NCBI RefSeq assembly: GCF_910594005.1
Contig: NC_057825.1
Coordinates: forward strand, 52,669,037 to 52,733,036
Length of the DNA stretch: 64,000 nt
From: Cervus elaphus
Lineage: Eukaryota; Chordata; Mammalia; Artiodactyla; Cervidae
Reading direction: 5' to 3'
How positions within the stretch are numbered: position 1 is the stretch's first letter; the number at the start of each line of letters is the position of its first letter. Both the position numbers and the translations under genes were made by a program. Below are positions 23,641-36,643 of this stretch, in pieces. The notes beneath the pieces were generated by a model, which had not been told where the DNA came from, did no database searches, and worked only from the letters and a program-made list of their open reading frames with translations.

Positions 23641-24764
23641 ATTGCCACAGTTTAGTTATTTCTCTCACATGAAATTTAGCTTGTTTTTACTGGGAAAAAT
23701 ACATAGTAACTAGTTGAGACTTATTTGAGAACAACAGTTAGTATTTGCAAATTATTTTAATCTTTGTTTCCTATTAGAAAGGGGTAAAAATAAATGTGTG
23801 GTGAGTTTAATTAAGAGGTGCTAAGTCTGTAAAAAAGAATTGACAGAAGCATCTCTTGGAGAAAAAGAAATGCCATTTAATCATCATTTCCCTCAGTGTT
23901 CTCATTTGCAAATATAAAGATAAGAAAATTCATGTTTTAAAACAGTTTAATATATCAAAGCTTTTATTAGCTTTAATGATTTAGAAAATTATTAGAGCAC
24001 AATAAATGCTTACAAATAGTAATGTTTTTAATTAATAATCCTGTATCCATTAATTAATTGATGCTTATGTTTTAAAGCATGTTAAGTTATTATATGGGTT
24101 TGGTAAGACAATAAAGCTGCATCGCTTAATATATAGTACATAATTCAACTGACATACTAATTTGAAATATCTTCCCATACTTATTTCTTCTAGTTTATCC
24201 TTGATTAGGCAGCATAGTATAGTCAATAGAAATGTAAGTCCTAGTATTAGAGTGCTTGTGATAAAATCCTTCTCCATCACTTACCAACTCTATGATTGCA
24301 GAACTTACATAATTTCTTTGTACCTAGTATTCTTCTTCAGTGAAATCATGAAGAGAAAGAAAAAAAAAATAGAATTATTTTGTAGACTTCAATGTGTTTC
24401 TTGGACAATTAAATGAGTTAATATACTATTGTATTCAGAATAAAATCTATCCTGCCTTATGCATTCAATATATGTGCTTGATTTCTTTATTATTTTTTGT
24501 TATTGTTGTGATCAGTTTTATCAGCAGGAAAAAATAAAAGAAAAACACTATCAGAAGGAGAGTTTGAAATTTGAGGAAGAAATTTGGCCAGAAGATCAAT
24601 TCTACATACAGAGAGAAACTGGACAAAGGTGGAACACTGCAAATGTCTTGGAACCTAAATTCTAAGACTGCTTCTTGTTTGTGCATTTCAGACAAAGTTT
24701 GAGATTGATGTAGAAACTGTATTGAATATAAAACCTAAAGGCTTCCTAGTGTTTACACTAGTTT
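23641..24764. other. Unassigned AT-rich sequence
   Basis: No recognised repeat. It contains a small charged open frame at 24459-24665, discussed as a finding. There is no firm exon evidence. Confidence 0.4.
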
Positions 24765-25945
24765 AAGTATACAGACCACCTGACTTGCCTCCTGAGAAAT
24801 CTGTATGCAGGTCAAGAAACAACGGTTAGAGCAAGACATGGAACAACAGACTGGCTCCAAATCAAGAAAGGAGTACTTCAAGGCTGTATATTGTCACCCT
24901 GCTTATTAAACTACTATGCAGAGTACATCATGCGACATTCCAGGCTGGAAGAAGAACAAGATGGAATCAAGATAGCCCGTAGAAATATCAATAACCTCAG
25001 GTATGTAGACGACACCATCCTAATGACAGAAAGAGAGGAAGAACTAAAGAGCCCCTTGATGAAAGTGAAAGAGGAGAGTGAAAAAGTTGGCTTAAAGCAC
25101 AGCATTCAGAAAACTAAGATCATGGCATCTGGTTCCATCACATCATGGTAAATAGGTGGGGAAACAATGGAAATGGTGAGAGACTTTATTTTTGGGGGCT
25201 CCAAAATCACTGCAGATGGTGACTGCAGCCATAAAATTAAAAGACACTTGCTCCTTGGTAGAAAAGCTATGACCAACCTTTTTTTTTTTTTTGAAAGTCG
25301 CTCAGTCATGTCCGATGCCTTGCGACCCTACAGACTATACAGTCCATGGAATTCTACAGGCCAGAATACTGGAATGGGTAGCCTTTCCCTTCTCCAGGGG
25401 GTCATTCCAACCCAGGGATTGAACCCAGGTCTCCCACCTAGACCGCATATTAAAAAGCAGGGACATTACTTTGCCAACAAAGGTCCGTCTAGTCAAAGGT
25501 ATGGTTTTTCCAGTAGTCATATATGGATGTGAGAGTTGGACTATAAAGAAAGCTGAGTGCCAAAGAATTGATGCTTTTGGAATGTGGCATTTGAGAAGAT
25601 TCTTGAGAGTCCTGTGGACAGCAAAGAGATCCAACCAGTCAGTCTTAAAGGAAATCAGTCCTGAGTGTTCATTGAAAGGAATGATGCTGTAGCTGAAACT
25701 CTAATACTTTGGGCACCTGATGCGAAGATTTGACTCACTGGAAAAGATCCTGATGCTGGGAAAGTTTGAAGGTGGGAGGAGACAGGGATGACAGAGAATG
25801 AGATGGTTGGATGACATTAGGGATGCGATGGACATGAGTTTGAGTAGGCTCCAGGAGTTGGTGAGGGACGGGGAAGCCTGGTGTGCTGCAGGTTATGGGG
25901 TCGCAAAGAATCGGACATGACTTAGCAACTGAATAACAGCAACAA
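24765..25945 (+). mobile_element. BovB LINE, split by a SINE
   Basis: The left part (24765-25278) encodes the RT palm: LLRNLYAGQETTV, then a YVDD-type block near 25000 (tatgtagacgac), then the downstream MKVKEESEKVGLK. The right part (25441-25945) holds the C-terminal VFPVVIYGCESWT coding and the 3-prime end with cagcaacaataat. An antisense SINE separates the halves, which rejoin without a gap in the BovB order. Stops and indels are present. Confidence 0.93.
25279..25440 (-). mobile_element. Truncated Bov-tA-type SINE nested in BovB
   Basis: Antisense. The poly(T) at left is the A-tail, then gtcgctcagtcatgtccgat, ending at ggtctcccacctag. The tRNA head is lost (5-prime truncation). The flanks repeat only acct, so the duplication is very short or eroded. 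Confidence 0.88.
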
Positions 25946-27225
25946 TAATCTATATCACAGCACACTGAATGTATATTTTAAAGGCAGAAGAAAGCCAAGG
26001 TCTACACTATCTATACTTAAAAAATTCAGCCACAAGGGAATATAATGTGACAAACATATCACCATTTCCTGATTACTACCTAGACTACACATTTGCCTTT
26101 AAATGATACAAATTCTAGACAAACCAAAAAACAGAGTCCTTAAAAATTCAAATGTCTTTAAAATAAAATTATGCCCATATCACAAGAGAAGCATAAATGT
26201 TTTTGACTTAAGGCCATTTTATATAACGTGAAGTTTGTCGGCAGTTTATAATTTTACTGCTGTTCTAAATGGGGTATATTATTTAATTATGCTTTCTGAA
26301 TTTTTTTCTGAAAAATAAGCATCCATTTTTATGATGCAATAAGATTTTTATACCATGGTAACACTTAGCTTTAATTTTTTAATATTTGAGATTTTATTCT
26401 TGTAAGCAAGTTATTTCCACTTTTCTAATGAGTACACTACTTACTCTTCTTGTCAAGTTGTATTTTTAATCCTTAGAATGATGCTAAATATTAATGGAAA
26501 AGGTGAGCATATTTGCTTCATTTTTACTATTCAGTGATTTTTTTTTAATGTTTCATATTTAAAACTTGATTCATATGTAGGTATTTATGTAAAAATGTAG
26601 TATTCTATGCATATTTATATTCAAATATTCTGTATCATTTTTTGCATTTATTGTACTGATCAAGGCTGAATCTGTACTTCATGAAGTGTCTCATATAGTC
26701 TTACCATCTATGAATAGATGGCACTGGTGTTATTTTTAATGCATATTTATAGAAGTTTGGTATTTAAGTGTCTCAACATTGGTAATGGATGTTTTGAATT
26801 TTAGTCACACTTTAAAAGAATGTTAAGAATAGTTCCTTTATATTGACTGTAAGACAGTGAATTTTATATATGCAAAATGTCCTGACTTCCTATGTAGTCC
26901 GGGTTAAGCTTCACATGTAGACTATCATTGTATAGTCTCTATAAATGAGGTTACTATAAAGGCAGTCATCTGAAGCAGGACTGAAAAAAAAAATCAATTA
27001 AGGGCCTTTGATGCCTAAGAGATAATCTGAAAATCTGTATGAGCCTTGGACAGGGATAAGTATTTCCCTAGAGCTCAATGATTGCCTGCACCCTTTGCTT
27101 CTATGGATGAAAGAAACACCTATATGATGAGCCTTGTGACACCAACTCTACCTTTGACCAGTCTGAAAATCTTGAAATGGAGAAAAGTCAGTGAATTCCT
27201 GGATGGTGACTAATGTTAAAAAATA
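25946..27225. other. Unassigned AT-rich sequence
   Basis: About 1.3 kb with no recognised element or reading frame. Confidence 0.4.
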
Positions 27226-27960
27226 CAGACATACTTCAAAGATATTGCAGGGTCAGTTCAGGACCACTGAAATAAAGTCAATACCCAATAAAGCAAGTTA
27301 CAAGGTGGTTTTTTTGTTCTTTTTTTTTTTTTTTTTAGTTTTCCATTGCATGTAAAAGTTATGTTTAAACTATATGGTAATCTATTAAGTGTGCAGTAGC
27401 TTTATGTCTAAAAATATAATGTAAATACCTTAACTAAAAAGTGAAAATGCTAAAAATCAACTGATATTTCGGTTAGTCATAATCTTTTTGCAACAATAAT
27501 ATGCAAAAATCTTTTTGCAATATCAAGATTTCTGATCACTGATCACAGATCACCATGAAAGTGAAAGTGTTAGTCTCTCAGTCCTGTTCAAATCTTTGCC
27601 TCCCCATGCACTGTAGCCCTCCAGATTTTCTGTCCATGGAATTCTCCAGACAATAATAATGAAGCAGGCTGCCATTCCCTCCTCCAGGGGATCTTCTAGA
27701 CCCAGGGATTGAACCCAGGTCTCCCACATTGCAGATCGCTATAATAAACACAATTATAATGAAAAAGTTGAAATATTGTAAGAATTGCCAAAATGTAACA
27801 TGTGAACATGAAGTAAGCAAATGCTACTGGGGAAAAAAAAAAAAAAAAGCTGCCAATACATTTGTTCAACACCAGGTTGCCACAAATCTTCAATTTGTAA
27901 AAAATTCAACATCTGCAAAGCTCAAAAAAGCAAAGTGTAATAAAACAATATATGCCTATA
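27224..27960 (-). mobile_element. Tigger1-type DNA transposon remnant, internally deleted
   Basis: Both termini are recognisable. On the + strand it opens cagacatacttcaaagatat and closes gtaataaaacaatatatgcc, near-matches to the Tigger1 inverted ends. TA dinucleotides flank it (27224-27225 and 27959-27960), the pogo/Tc1 signature. The transposase gene is entirely missing, so it is a non-autonomous derivative. A SINE sits inside it, and an A run (about 27833-27848) has expanded within it. Confidence 0.82.
27553..27738 (-). mobile_element. Bov-tA-type SINE nested in Tigger1
   Basis: Antisense. Tail at left is gaaagtgaaagtgttagtct. The head is cut near cacattgcagatcg. Confidence 0.86.
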
Positions 27961-28313
27961 AATAAATGCAAGTAACAAAATAGTGGATGGTCTCTACATT
28001 AATTTAATTTACAAAGTTGAAGAAAACAGTGTAAAAATTACTGATAGATTTTACAACCCTACCAAAACATGAATTTTAACATTTGAGATAATACATGATT
28101 GGAGACAGTGACATCATCAAGAATGTGGAGTAGGAAACCCTGGCTCTTGTTTCTTCACAGAATCACTGATACAATAACAATTTTGAGAGCAAAATACCTT
28201 AAAAGGAATTTTAGAATGCAGATAAAAAGTCAAAGATAAAGAGCACAAACGGAGTGCAGCCCCTATATCAGTCCCTCCCTCAAACCAGCTTAGCTCAGCA
28301 CCAAGAAGTCCAA

Positions 28314-28510
28314 AGGCTTCCCCGGTGGCTTAGAAGTAAAGAATCCCCCTGCAAGGCAGGAGACACAGGTTCAATCCCTAGGTTGGGACAATCTCTTGGA
28401 TAAGGAAATGGCAACACACTGTAGTATTCTTGCCTGGGAACTCCCATGGACAGAGGAGCCTGGTGGGCTACATTCCATGGGGTCGCAAAGAGTCGGACAC
28501 TTTGATTTCA
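28314..28510 (+). mobile_element. Bov-tA-type SINE
   Basis: Full-length sense copy inside the old L1. Head ggcttccccggtggcttag, end aagagtcggacac. Confidence 0.88.
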
Positions 28511-29049
28511 TGGACAACCTGTGATTTCTTTCATGGGAAGAAAAGTGAGATTGGCACCTGTATCTGGTTGCCTGGCCTCCTGCCCTCTCAGGACACATTC
28601 CATTGAGTTGGTTTCTATCTCACCTCATATAAAACACTGAACAGTCTGCAGAGCCCAGTCCTCTGGAACGGCAAAGAACAAGGGTAAGACATTCTGTTAC
28701 AATCAGTGCTGCTCTATGAGACTGGAGAAGGCACACGGCTGAGGCTTTTCCCTCCACAAGAGATGTGTGAAAAGGGCCTTACCCCCAGCATTTCAGAGTG
28801 GATCCAGTCTCTGTCTTGCTCCATATGGACTATGGAGAAACCTGCAGAGTCTGGGTCTTGGGGCAGCTTGGGATAAAGGAAAACGGATGAGCATCCTCTT
28901 AGAGCTAGCACTGATCTGCAAGATTGTGGAAAGTTGCAGAATGAAAGTCTACGTTTTCAAATGTGTGGACACAAAGCAAACCCACTAGGAACATGGAAAT
29001 CTAAAACAAATTATACAAACGGATAAAATAAATGTCCAGTAAAAACCTG

Positions 29050-29228
29050 AACCCCGCTGCGATGCAGGAGTAGTCATGGGAATCACAGGTTCAATTCTTG
29101 GGTCAGGAAGATCCTCTGGAGGAGGGCATGGCAACCCACTCCAGTATTCTTGCCTGGAGAATCCCACGCACAGAGGAGCTTGGCAGGCTACAGTCCTTTA
29201 GGTCGCAAAGACTTGGACACAACTGATG
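29050..29228 (+). mobile_element. Bov-tA-type SINE
   Basis: Sense copy with a shortened head (gctgcgatgcaggagtag), ending cttggacacaactgatgtgg. It lies inside the same old L1. Confidence 0.85.
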
Positions 29229-31400
29229 TGGACTCTCTGCATCTGTAAAAACCTGAAAGAATTAAAGATCTGCTAAGTGCCTGATAAGATTTTAAAATAA
29301 TCATCTTAAAGTAGTTTGGTGAGTTATGAAGAGCATGGCAGAAAACTAAATCTAAGAAAGAGTAAATGAACAAAATGAGAATATCAGCAAACAGAAACAA
29401 TTTTAAAGAGCCAAACAAAGATAGTGGAGCTGAAAAAGACAGTAACTGAACTGAAAATACCCCTGACATGTCCAGGAAGTTTGCTCAACATGTCATTAAA
29501 ATCTATTTTTCCAGTAGACACAAATCAATTAAAGAAGTAGAAAGAGAAAGTGGATGCAAAGAGGAGGAAGAGACAGAAAATAATCCTGTTAACAATAGCA
29601 TCTAGAACAATAAAATATTTAGTAATACATTTAATCAAGTTAATGAAAGATTTTCACCATGACATGTGTAAATCATTGATAAAACAAAATGAAGAATACG
29701 CAAATATAGGAAATATATCCCATGATTATGGTTTTTAATTTTTAATATTTTTGAAACATCCATATTATCCAAAACAGTCTACATATTCAATTCTTTCTCT
29801 GTTATTATTCCACTGGGATTTTTCACAGAAATAGGAAAGCAATCTTAAAATTAATGTAAAACCAAAAAAGAGCTCAAACAGCCAAAGAAAGTTTGAGCAT
29901 GAGCAACAAAGCTGGAGGCAACATAATGCTGTATTTCAAATTATTGCAAGGTTATAGTGATCAAAAAAATCTGATAGTCTCATCAAAATAGACATGGGAA
30001 TGATAGGGGAACAGAACTGAGAGTTCAGAAATAAATCCATGTGTCTGTATTTAATTGATCTTTGACAAAGGTAGCAAAAGTACACAATGGGGAAAGAATA
30101 ATCTTTTCAATAAATGGTGTTGTGAAAACTGAATATACACATATAGAAGAATCACACTATATACAAAAATCAACTCAAAATAGATTATAGAATAGCAGAA
30201 GATCTTCTTGACATTGTTCTTGGCAATGGTTTTCTTGGATGTAATACAAAACCACAGATTGCAAAAGCAAAAATAGATAAATGAGATTGCATCAAACTAA
30301 AAAGCTTCTGTACAGAAAATGAAACGATCAACAGAGTGGAGAGAAAATCAATGGAACAGGGGAAAACATGTAGAAAACATGCATCTGATAAGAAGTTAAT
30401 ATCCAAAATATTTAAAACTCAAACAGTTCAATAGCAAAAAGTAACTTGATCTTAAAATGGGCAAGAACTTTAACAGACTCAAAAAAGTGATACAAATGTC
30501 CAATTTACGTGAAAAGATGCTCAATATTACTAATCATCAGAGAAATGTATATCAAGACCACAATGAGATATCACTTTACTTTAGTATGGTTATTATTACA
30601 AGAAAAAGATAACAAGTGGACGGATATAGAGAAAAGAGAAGTCTTGTATACTGTCCATGGTAATGTAAATTGCCACAGTCACTATGGAACTCATTATGCA
30701 GTCTCTTTAAAAATTAAAAATAGAGCTATCATATGATATAACAATCCTACTCCTGGATACAAAGTGTATTAAATCATTATCTTGAGGATCGCTCTGTACT
30801 TGTAGCCTAATTGCAGCATTATTCACAATAGATAGGATATGAACATAACCTAAGTGTCCATCAATGAATAGATTATAAAATGTGATACACACATACTGGA
30901 ATATTTTTCAGCTTCAAAAAAGAAAACCCTGCCATTTGTAACCACATGGATGAATGTGCTAGACATTATGCTAAGTGACATTATCCAAGAACAGAAAGAC
31001 AGATACTGCAGGATCTCACTTACATGTGGAAACTAGAAAGATAAAATCTAAGCAGAGTAGAATGGTGGATGCCAAGACATAGAGAGTAGGGAAAATAGGG
31101 AGATATTGGTCAGAGTTTGCAAAATTTCAATTATGTAGAATGAAAAAGTTGTGGAGACTTAATGTACATCTTGGGAATTATAGTTAATAACATTGTATTA
31201 TATACTTGCAATTTGTTAAGAGAGTATATCTTCAGTATTCCTACCAAAAAAAAAATTTAAATACCATCTGAGGTGATGGATCACTTAATTAGCTTGATTG
31301 CGATAATTATTTAACAATGTATATGTATATCATAACATTATGTTTTAATCCTTAGGCATAATTTCCGTTTGTCAATAATACCTCAATAAATCTAGAAAAA

Positions 31401-32469
31401 TGCATTTCAGTCTACAGGCTAAATATACATATTATTAGGCAGGTTGTGTTAATAGAATTGGTTCATTCTTACTTTCCTGAAAAAAAAAATTTTTGATGAT
31501 AACTGACATATGATTTTAATATGGTGTTAGACTTTGTTTTTATGGAAGTCTTCTTAACTATAAATGTGTCACATCCTCCTCCCAACACTACTATGAATTT
31601 TGGCTTGGGGATATGAATCAGACGTAGATTGAATTTCTTCTTCCCCCATCACAGATTTTTAAAACTAAGGCACACTGCTTCATACTGAGCACAATAGTTC
31701 TTTCTTTCCTCTTATTTTCCTCCTTATCATTACCTTTCAAGGTTCATATATTTGGATTTTGTTTTATCAATTGTATTCACAAAATAAAAAAGCACTTTTA
31801 TTCTTTGGTATGTTGACATCAAGTAGTCTGTGATTATTTCCCTGGAATTTATTACATACATTTGAATGTCTTGTTTCTCCAACACTAAATAGGCTGAATG
31901 TTACACATACACAAACACGCATGCACATACTATTTGACCTGCAAAAGCTATATGTTGGGAAAAATCCACTGATTTTGTTTATTGAAAATGTCTAAATTTA
32001 GGAAAGTTACCAGAACACATTAAATTCTTCAAGGCCCTGCATTTGCATACCATAAGCATGTAAGGAAATAGCAAAGGAGCTTCAACAGCTTCAGGAGCCG
32101 AAAGGTCACAGGCATAGCCTCATTCCATGATTTTGTTTTCTATCAAGATTCGGGAACACAGTATCCTCTTAGTAAACATCTAGCACATGTGGGACTGCCC
32201 CAAGCAAATGTGCAGTGTTTTGCATATAAATCATCACATTATTCTCTGTGTGCTCCTGGCAAGGTAGAAAGAAATGATCAGCACTATTTAACAAAGGGGG
32301 TCACATATCTCTATGCATGTCAGCAAGTTACAGAAAAAAAGTGAACATCTTAATGTATAGTTAAAGGAAATAGTCACACAATTATGTAAACTTTGTTTTA
32401 TGTCTGTATATTTACATTTAAGAAGTAAAAAATTGAATTAGAGAAGAGTAAAAAATATCTTCAAATTAT
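31401..32469. other. Unassigned sequence
   Basis: No recognised element or gene signal. Confidence 0.4.
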
Positions 32470-32625
32470 ATATATTCCTAGGTAGGGAAGATCCCCTGGA
32501 GAAGAGATTGGCTCCCCACTTCAGTATTCTTGCCTGGGAAATTTCATGGACAGAGGAGCCAGGCAGGCTACAGTCCACGGGGTTGCAAATAGTTGGACAT
32601 GACTGGGTGATTAACACTATTTTGG
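32470..32625 (+). mobile_element. Truncated Bov-tA-type SINE
   Basis: Starts inside the element at aggtagggaagatcccctgg and runs to ttggacatgactgggtgatt. The head is missing. Confidence 0.85.
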
Positions 32626-34532
32626 TCTTAATAAAAATCCAAATGCTTTTTTTGCAAACTGAAAACTGATGAAACACTCATACATACAACACAAATGAAG
32701 AAATACTTCCATTAACAAGTAGACACACTTTTATTATCAAATAGTCAAAACTTATGGCCCAAGTTCAAGAAATCATTCAAGACTATGTGACTAAAAACTA
32801 GATTAACCAAATATCTGATAAACAATTACTTAGTTTCATTTATTACTGTTGGCACTAAAAACAAGTTTTTGTTCCTACTGTCTAAGGGTTCTCTTTCCCA
32901 TCAGCTAGGATGCTCAAATTTACTTCTAAAAAGAACTACTTTCAAAACTGATAAATGAATGATCAGCAAAGTTATGGTTCTTCTGTTTGTTTGTATGTTT
33001 TGAGGCAAGGGTGGTTAGTGGCAGTGATGTGAGAGCAATTGGATACAATAACGTTGAGTTGCCTGTGAAATATTCCAGTAGTCTCTAAGAGGCAAATGAT
33101 GAATATATAAATCTTTAGTATAAAGTTTAGCAAAATGTGTAAGGGTCAGTTCTAAAGCAAGCAATTTGAGAAATAATTTCACACTTTAATTCTCACACGT
33201 GGTAGTAGGAAGTTCTTTCATAAGATCAAATGTGTTTAAGTTAATAACACAATGAAGTTAAAGCTGTTTTTAAGCTATTTTTAAAGTGTAATGGAATTGT
33301 GTGTACTCTTCTGGAAAGCAATAGAATAAGGAAACTAAGTTACTGGGTAATACAAATCAGACTGCAAAACAAATGGGTTTCTATTTGAGTTTTAAAGAGT
33401 TTACCACTTGTTAAGCAAACTTGCTTATAAATATCATATGTAGATAAATAGAAAAGTACTTGACCAGTTTGTGGTGGTCAAAAACAAGCAAATTCATTGA
33501 TATTACATAACAATCAAGAACAAATACATTGACATAATATTTCTAGACTATTTTAAACACTAAACATATTGTACTTCAAGTCTACTATTTTTTTTTTTAA
33601 TTAGAAAGTCACATATACCTTGAGGCAAGAGATAAACTCAAATATCATTTTAAACAAAATTCAGACCAGATATTTAAACAATTTATAAAACATTTAACAG
33701 GACATCATGAAGGCCAAGAATGAATACTGCTAGCCCAAGAAAAATGTGCACCTACTTCTTTGTGATGGCAACACCTAATTCTATAATTTCAATAGAATCA
33801 GCTAAGCCATGTCTACATAGACAGAAATCTCTAATGACAAGCTGAAGAATCCTTTTCCTAAAGAAGCTTTGACAGTCTTTCAGTTTGTAAAGAAAAATAC
33901 ATGATTTTTCAAATTTATAGGTGAAATTTTGCTGTAACAAGTGCTAAAAAATATTCAATGATTTAACTAGGATCCAAAAATGAATTTGAGAGACAAGAAT
34001 GTTGTGCTAAAGCTTAAAAATAAATTAACTTTTAGGACCAGATACTGAATATCAGTAGAGTGACTACATGTTTCCCAAGTATTCTTCCCTTATCAACTTC
34101 ATCTCTAACAATGGATCTTACCTGCTCTGTGAGTCTATCGTGGCCTTCCTCTCTGGTATAATGGTTTGAAACAGAATCAGACATTGCATTTTTGCATGTG
34201 GCAATGAACAAAATTAAGGTTAAATGAAGAGCTGAGAGTTGAGCAATTTCTAGAAAAGAAGTGAATGGAAGCCCAGAGAAAACAAATTCCCACATAAAGA
34301 AGATCTGAAGATATTTCTTTAGAAATAAAAGTAAAAACTCAGCTTATCTTGTAGTTTTACAATGACAGTCTTCATACTTCATAGTATATATAGAACATTG
34401 TTTAGGGTGGTAGGGGTAGGGATCGGCATGCAACCGACTTTGATAAATCTTATATATACATTTGATATACATACATTTGATAAATCTTATATATTTTCCC
34501 TCCCCCCCAAAGAACTGGAATAAGGACCACTT
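32626..34532. other. Unassigned AT-rich sequence
   Basis: About 1.9 kb in which I recognise nothing. The short frames (33752-33940, 34032-34295 on -) carry no family signature. Confidence 0.4.
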
Positions 34533-34720
34533 AGTGAAAGTGAAAGTCGCTCAGTCGTGTCTGACTCTTTGTCACCTCATGGACTATACAGCCCACGGAG
34601 ATCTCCAGGCCAGAATACTGGAGTGGGTAGCCTTTCCCTTCTCCAGGGGCTCTTCACAACTCAGGGATTGAAACCAGGTCTTCCACATTGCAGGCAAATT
34701 CTTTATCAGCTAAGCCACAA
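34533..34720 (-). mobile_element. Bov-tA-type SINE
   Basis: Full-length antisense copy. Left end gtgaaagtgaaagtcgctca, head at right tcagctaagccacaa. Confidence 0.9.
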
Positions 34721-35826
34721 CATAAACTTTTAGCACATCTCACAGATGTAGAGAACAAGATGTCCTGGGGTAAGTAGAAAGGAATCAGTGACTTATGTCA
34801 ATAAATGGATGATTTCTGTATCAGATTTCACCTCCTTCCATACTTTTTAAACTTCTCTAAAGGATACTGTCTTATAAGTTGTTGACCTTTTCACATGAAG
34901 GAAATACACTGGCCCACTTACTATGGCTTTTGTCCTGCTAATAGTTTATTGCTCAGTACATTCTAATAAATTCTGATTTGGGAGCATGTGTCACAAACAC
35001 ATCTTTACCCTGATTTAGCATTGTCTTACCAAATTCAGGAAACTAGCAAAAATTGAATTTCTGAGTCTATGAGACCATAAGAAAGGGTGAGTTCAGGTTT
35101 GGAATAAGTGATACACTGCAGAGTCTCAGAGACTGTCCAAGGTCACACATGCTCATTTCATTATGCATTATCTTAAAACTCTTCTAACATATCTGTGAGC
35201 AGAGGATTAACACCTAGCCTGGACTGATACTGGCCTGCTGGTAAATGATCTCGGTGTTTATTTTCTGGAAAACTACATTTAAAATAAATGTGGAATTTTG
35301 TGTCTGTACACTTTATAAACTTGTAATTGGTAAAAATTCAGTTGAATCGGCCAAACTGAATTTTCTCACAGGCTGTGGGCCTGGATAACTGGTGAGAATT
35401 TGAGTTTGCAGTCTCTCAGTGTCAAGGTGACCTACTTTGGTTCTTAGGCACCTGTCTCTGACAGTCCTACACAATCATAGGGGTAAGGGGCAAAATAAGT
35501 TTGGAACTGTGGAACCATTGGTCATCCAAATGAGACTGAAATCTGTCTGCTGCTTCTTCAGTCCTTTTGCTTCCATAAAATCAATGCAGTATCAGATTGA
35601 AGCTTACTTGTACCTTATAAATCTGATTGTGTTTTCTGACCCATAGCAATTGCAAAGTAAATTTAGAGCTTAATCATATGTTTGTATAACATGGATAAGC
35701 AACATGCTAGAGCTTAAAAAATGGTTTTAAAGTGCAAATAAAACCTTAAGATTTATGAATTTGTATACTTAAAACCAGAGAGACGTTTAATAAACATATT
35801 TTGCTTCCCTCCACTATGACTTTGAG
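34721..35826. other. Unassigned sequence
   Basis: No recognised element. The 69-codon frame at 35437-35646 is not supported by any motif. Confidence 0.4.
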
Positions 35827-36232
35827 ACACTCTTATTAGTTTGCTAAGGCAACCATAGCAAAATATCAAAGATAGGGTGGCTTAAAAAACAGAAGTACAA
35901 TATCTCAAAGTTATGAAGCCTAGAAATTCAACACCAAGGTGATGATATGTTTAATTTCTTCTTATGCCTCTCTCCTAGGTTTACAAATGACTGCTTTCAC
36001 AAGGTCTCTCCTTTGTGAAGAGGTATCCTTGGCATATTATTATATACAAAAATTTCCTCTTCTTATAAGGACATAAGGCAACTTGAATAGGTGTCCATTA
36101 TAATAACCTCATATCATCTTAATTATGTTAGTAAAGGCCCCATCTCCAAGTCACAGCTATTTCTTAAGGATTCAGATGTGTGAGTTTCAACATAAGAATT
36201 TTGAGAGGGTGGCACAGTTGAGTCCATAACAT
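35827..36232 (+). mobile_element. Ancient mammalian repeat, family not fixed
   Basis: Contains a well-known mammal-wide interspersed unit: gtttgctaaggcaaccatag, then tcttcttataaggacat, then ending ggcacagttgagtccataac. I recognise the unit but cannot assign the family name with confidence by eye. Confidence 0.6.
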
Positions 36233-36317
36233 CCTCCTTGTATTCAAGCCTAGAGTGAATAACCACTTGGTAAGAATATAACAGAGAAGTGATTAAAAAA
36301 AAAATAGGACTTTAGCT

Positions 36318-36643
36318 GCAATCATCTTCCTTGATAGCTCAGTTGGTAAAGAATCTGCCTGCAATGCAGGACACCCCAGTTCAATTCCTGGGTCAGGAAG
36401 ATCCGCTGGAGAAGGGATAGGCTACTCACTCCATTATTCTTGGGCTTCCTTTGTGGCTCAGCTAGTAAAGAATCTGCCTGCAATGTGGGAGACCTGGGTT
36501 TGATCCCTGGGTTGGGAAGACCCCCTGGAGAAGGGAAAGACTACCCACTCCAGTATTCTGGTCTGGAGAATTCTATGGACTGTGTAGTCCAGGGTGTCGC
36601 AAAGAGTTGGATATGATTGAGCAACTTTCACTACAATCACCTT
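36318..36643 (+). mobile_element. Dimeric Bov-tA-type SINE with one flanking duplication
   Basis: Two heads in tandem. Unit 1 (about 36329-36440) stops after the mid-tail phrase actccattattcttggg, and unit 2 (about 36441-36632) is full-length. Similar 11-base sequences flank the pair (gcaatcatctt and acaatcacctt), so the dimer inserted as one unit. Confidence 0.85.

Larger units (their letters stand above)
28095..31400 (+). mobile_element. Decayed L1 with 5-prime UTR and 3-prime part
   Basis: Starts with L1-type 5-prime UTR (agtgacatcatcaagaatgt then GC-richer text to about 29040). ORF1-like A-rich sequence follows to about 29460. It then passes into the 3-prime half of ORF2 (tcattccactgggatttttc near 29805, aacaaagctggaggcaac near 29908) and ends with a 3-prime UTR near 31395 (aatacctcaataaatc). 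The endonuclease and the first part of the RT are missing. Two SINEs are nested in it. Confidence 0.75.
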
